15,657 nt of DNA. Source: Acididesulfobacillus acetoxydans. Lineage in GTDB: Bacteria; Bacillota; Desulfitobacteriia; Desulfitobacteriales; Desulfitobacteriaceae. The position numbers and the translations under genes were made by a program. The stretch lies in NCBI RefSeq assembly GCF_900016645.1, contig NZ_CDGJ01000075.1; one strand, 5' to 3'. Shown here one piece after another: positions 14,534 to 15,657 of this stretch. The notes beneath the pieces were generated by a model, which did no database searches, was not told where the DNA came from, and saw only the letters and a program-made list of their open reading frames with translations. How positions within the stretch are numbered: the stretch's first letter is position 1; the number at the start of each line of letters is the position of its first letter.

Positions 14534-14637
14534 CTGAAGCAAGAAGAGGGAGTATCCGGGTCTTTGACCAGATCGTATCCGGCCAATGCGCATTAAAAAA
14601 AGAGACGGTTGAAAATAAAATCATGGGGGCAAGATCT

Positions 14638-15576
14638 ATGCTGAAGATGTTTGTAAACCTTAAGCGATTTGATGTACCCAAAGAAATGGGTGGAGTGTGC
14701 CCCGTTGGAAATCCCGCGGAATGGATTGCCTCGATTATGGCAGAGAGCGTTGGACAAGGGTTGGGAAAACTTAAAGATGTAGAACTCATCTTTTTTTTGC
14801 CGGAAGGATTAATCCTCAATGCTTACGACAAACTTTTCTCGTATCCGCCCGAAACTGCAAAAACCATCAAAATAGGTTGTCAGGGAGTCTTCCGGGAAGA
14901 TATCCGCCAAGGCGGGAATTTTGGCGCCTTTACCACGAATAGACCCGCAACTGCAGCAAGGAATATGGGTTGCACCTGGGTTCTTGTTGGCCATTCCGAA
15001 GAAATGAAAGATAAGTTGGACATTATGGCTCGTTACGATCCCGAAACGGTGTATGATGAGGGAAAAAACAGAAAAGCTAAAGAAGCGGTCTATTCAATTA
15101 TTAACCAGGAAGTTCTCTGCGCACTAGAGGCGGGAATGGATGTCCTTCTGTGTGTAGGGGAAACCGCCGAAGAACGAGGAGAGGGAAGTTTGCCAGAGCA
15201 GAAAGCAAGAGTCAAACAGGTCTTGCGCGGCCAGCTTGAAGCTGAGCTAAAAGAAGTTTTCACAGAAAGAACGGGCCGACGGGTGGTTATCGCCTATGAA
15301 CCCATCTGGGCAATCGGGCCGGGGAAAATTCCTGCAGGACCCGACGATATCGCTTTTGCCGCTGCCTGCATTAAAGAGGTTGTACAGGAGTTAATGGGCG
15401 TGGAAACGGATATTGTCTACGGAGGAGGTCTCAAAGAGGATAACGCCAGGGCCATAGCTAAAGTCAAAGCCATTGGGGGAGGTTTGGTTGCCTTGACCCA
15501 GTTTGCGGGTAACATAGGGTTTTACCCAAACGATTTAAGCAGAATCATTGGGCGGTATGTAGAGAGCCGTAGGTAA
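14638..15576 (+). CDS. triose-phosphate isomerase family protein (divergent paralogue type)
   Basis: Started at ATG 14638, which follows GGGGG at eight bases, the protein has 312 residues, longer than the common 250. The frame is open further left into the PFK gene, but that part is not TIM-like. Catalytic elements are kept. Asn7 and Lys9 lie in FVNLKRFD, His119 in VGHSEE, and Glu221 in AYEPIWAIGPGK. Phosphate-binding parts differ from normal TIM. The usual GGSV is YGGGLKEDNA (261-270), the usual GALVGGAS is GGLVALTQFAG (281-291), and GAFTGE is GAFTTN. The extra length is mainly between residues 125 and 160 and after residue 175. From memory, a TIM-like branch with NLKRFDVPKEMGG and AFTTNR occurs in clostridial sugar clusters. 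The reaction could be the standard triose-phosphate step or a similar isomerisation of another ketose phosphate. It begins 104 bp after the PFK gene. Confidence 0.83.
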   Translation: MLKMFVNLKRFDVPKEMGGVCPVGNPAEWIASIMAESVGQGLGKLKDVELIFFLPEGLILNAYDKLFSYPPETAKTIKIGCQGVFREDIRQGGNFGAFTTNRPATAARNMGCTWVLVGHSEEMKDKLDIMARYDPETVYDEGKNRKAKEAVYSIINQEVLCALEAGMDVLLCVGETAEERGEGSLPEQKARVKQVLRGQLEAELKEVFTERTGRRVVIAYEPIWAIGPGKIPAGPDDIAFAAACIKEVVQELMGVETDIVYGGGLKEDNARAIAKVKAIGGGLVALTQFAGNIGFYPNDLSRIIGRYVESRR

Positions 15577-15594
15577 ATGTCTGCACTGTAGTTC

Positions 15595-15615
15595 CTGGTT
15601 AGCGAGCGCAACCAG
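15595..15615. other. short hairpin after the TIM-like gene
   Basis: CTGGTT (15595-15600) and AACCAG (15610-15615) can pair around a GC-rich loop, 18 bp after the stop codon of the TIM-like gene. No U-run follows within the window. It could be a weak transcript end or a processing hairpin. The window ends 42 bp later, so it cannot be decided whether the operon continues. Confidence 0.25.
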
Positions 15616-15657
15616 TGAAGCAAAATACGCAAAACACGATAAGCTCATGATAGACTA

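Noticed and set aside
1..15657. CRISPR array, tRNA or rRNA genes, intact insertion sequence
   Set aside because: No regularly spaced repeats, no rRNA-like conserved stretches, no cloverleaf with conserved T-loop, and no transposase motif were found by eye.

Overview
The window looks like chromosome from a Gram-positive, Firmicutes-type bacterium, perhaps in the Desulfotomaculum/Peptococcaceae neighbourhood. The reasons are strong AAGGAGG-like ribosome binding sites, several GTG/TTG starts, a lipoprotein-type solute-binding protein, and protein sequences that read like clostridial homologues. No rRNA, tRNA, CRISPR array or intact transposase is visible, and the species cannot be fixed from this sequence.

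Left part (1-3000): an EamA/DMT-type exporter is followed by a decayed PLP-dependent aminotransferase with its first half missing and a late frameshift. About 350 bp without an intact gene follows. It contains several hairpins, one closed by a GCGA tetraloop, and a tiny broken reading frame, and may be the remnant of an RNA-bearing mobile element. A HAD-family phosphatase gene is on the minus strand, with its own promoter-like sequence and a hairpin in a long leader.

Middle (3200-6125): a NitT/TauT-type ABC importer is laid out as permease, ATPase (overlapping by 25 bp) and lipoprotein binding protein. A promoter-like sequence next to a perfect 8-bp-arm inverted repeat lies upstream. The substrate is not determined by sequence.

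Right part (6380-15576): nine plus-strand genes appear to form one functional block. A multi-pass membrane histidine kinase and a LuxR-type response regulator overlap each other. They are followed by a NagB-like sugar-phosphate isomerase/deaminase, NagA, a class I mannose-6-phosphate isomerase, a glucose-6-phosphate isomerase homologue, a phosphofructokinase homologue and a triose-phosphate isomerase homologue. On paper this funnels GlcNAc-6-P, Man-6-P and Glc-6-P through Fru-6-P to Fru-1,6-P2 and the triose phosphates. Aldolase, sugar transporter and sugar kinase are not in the window.

The most interesting point is that four of these six enzymes (NagB-like, PGI-like, PFK-like, TIM-like) depart from the textbook enzymes at substrate- or phosphate-binding positions while keeping most catalytic residues. 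Together with the adjacent two-component system, this suggests a dedicated, inducible second set of upper-glycolysis/amino-sugar enzymes, possibly acting on non-standard substrates or phosphate donors. That is an inference from sequence and needs biochemical confirmation.
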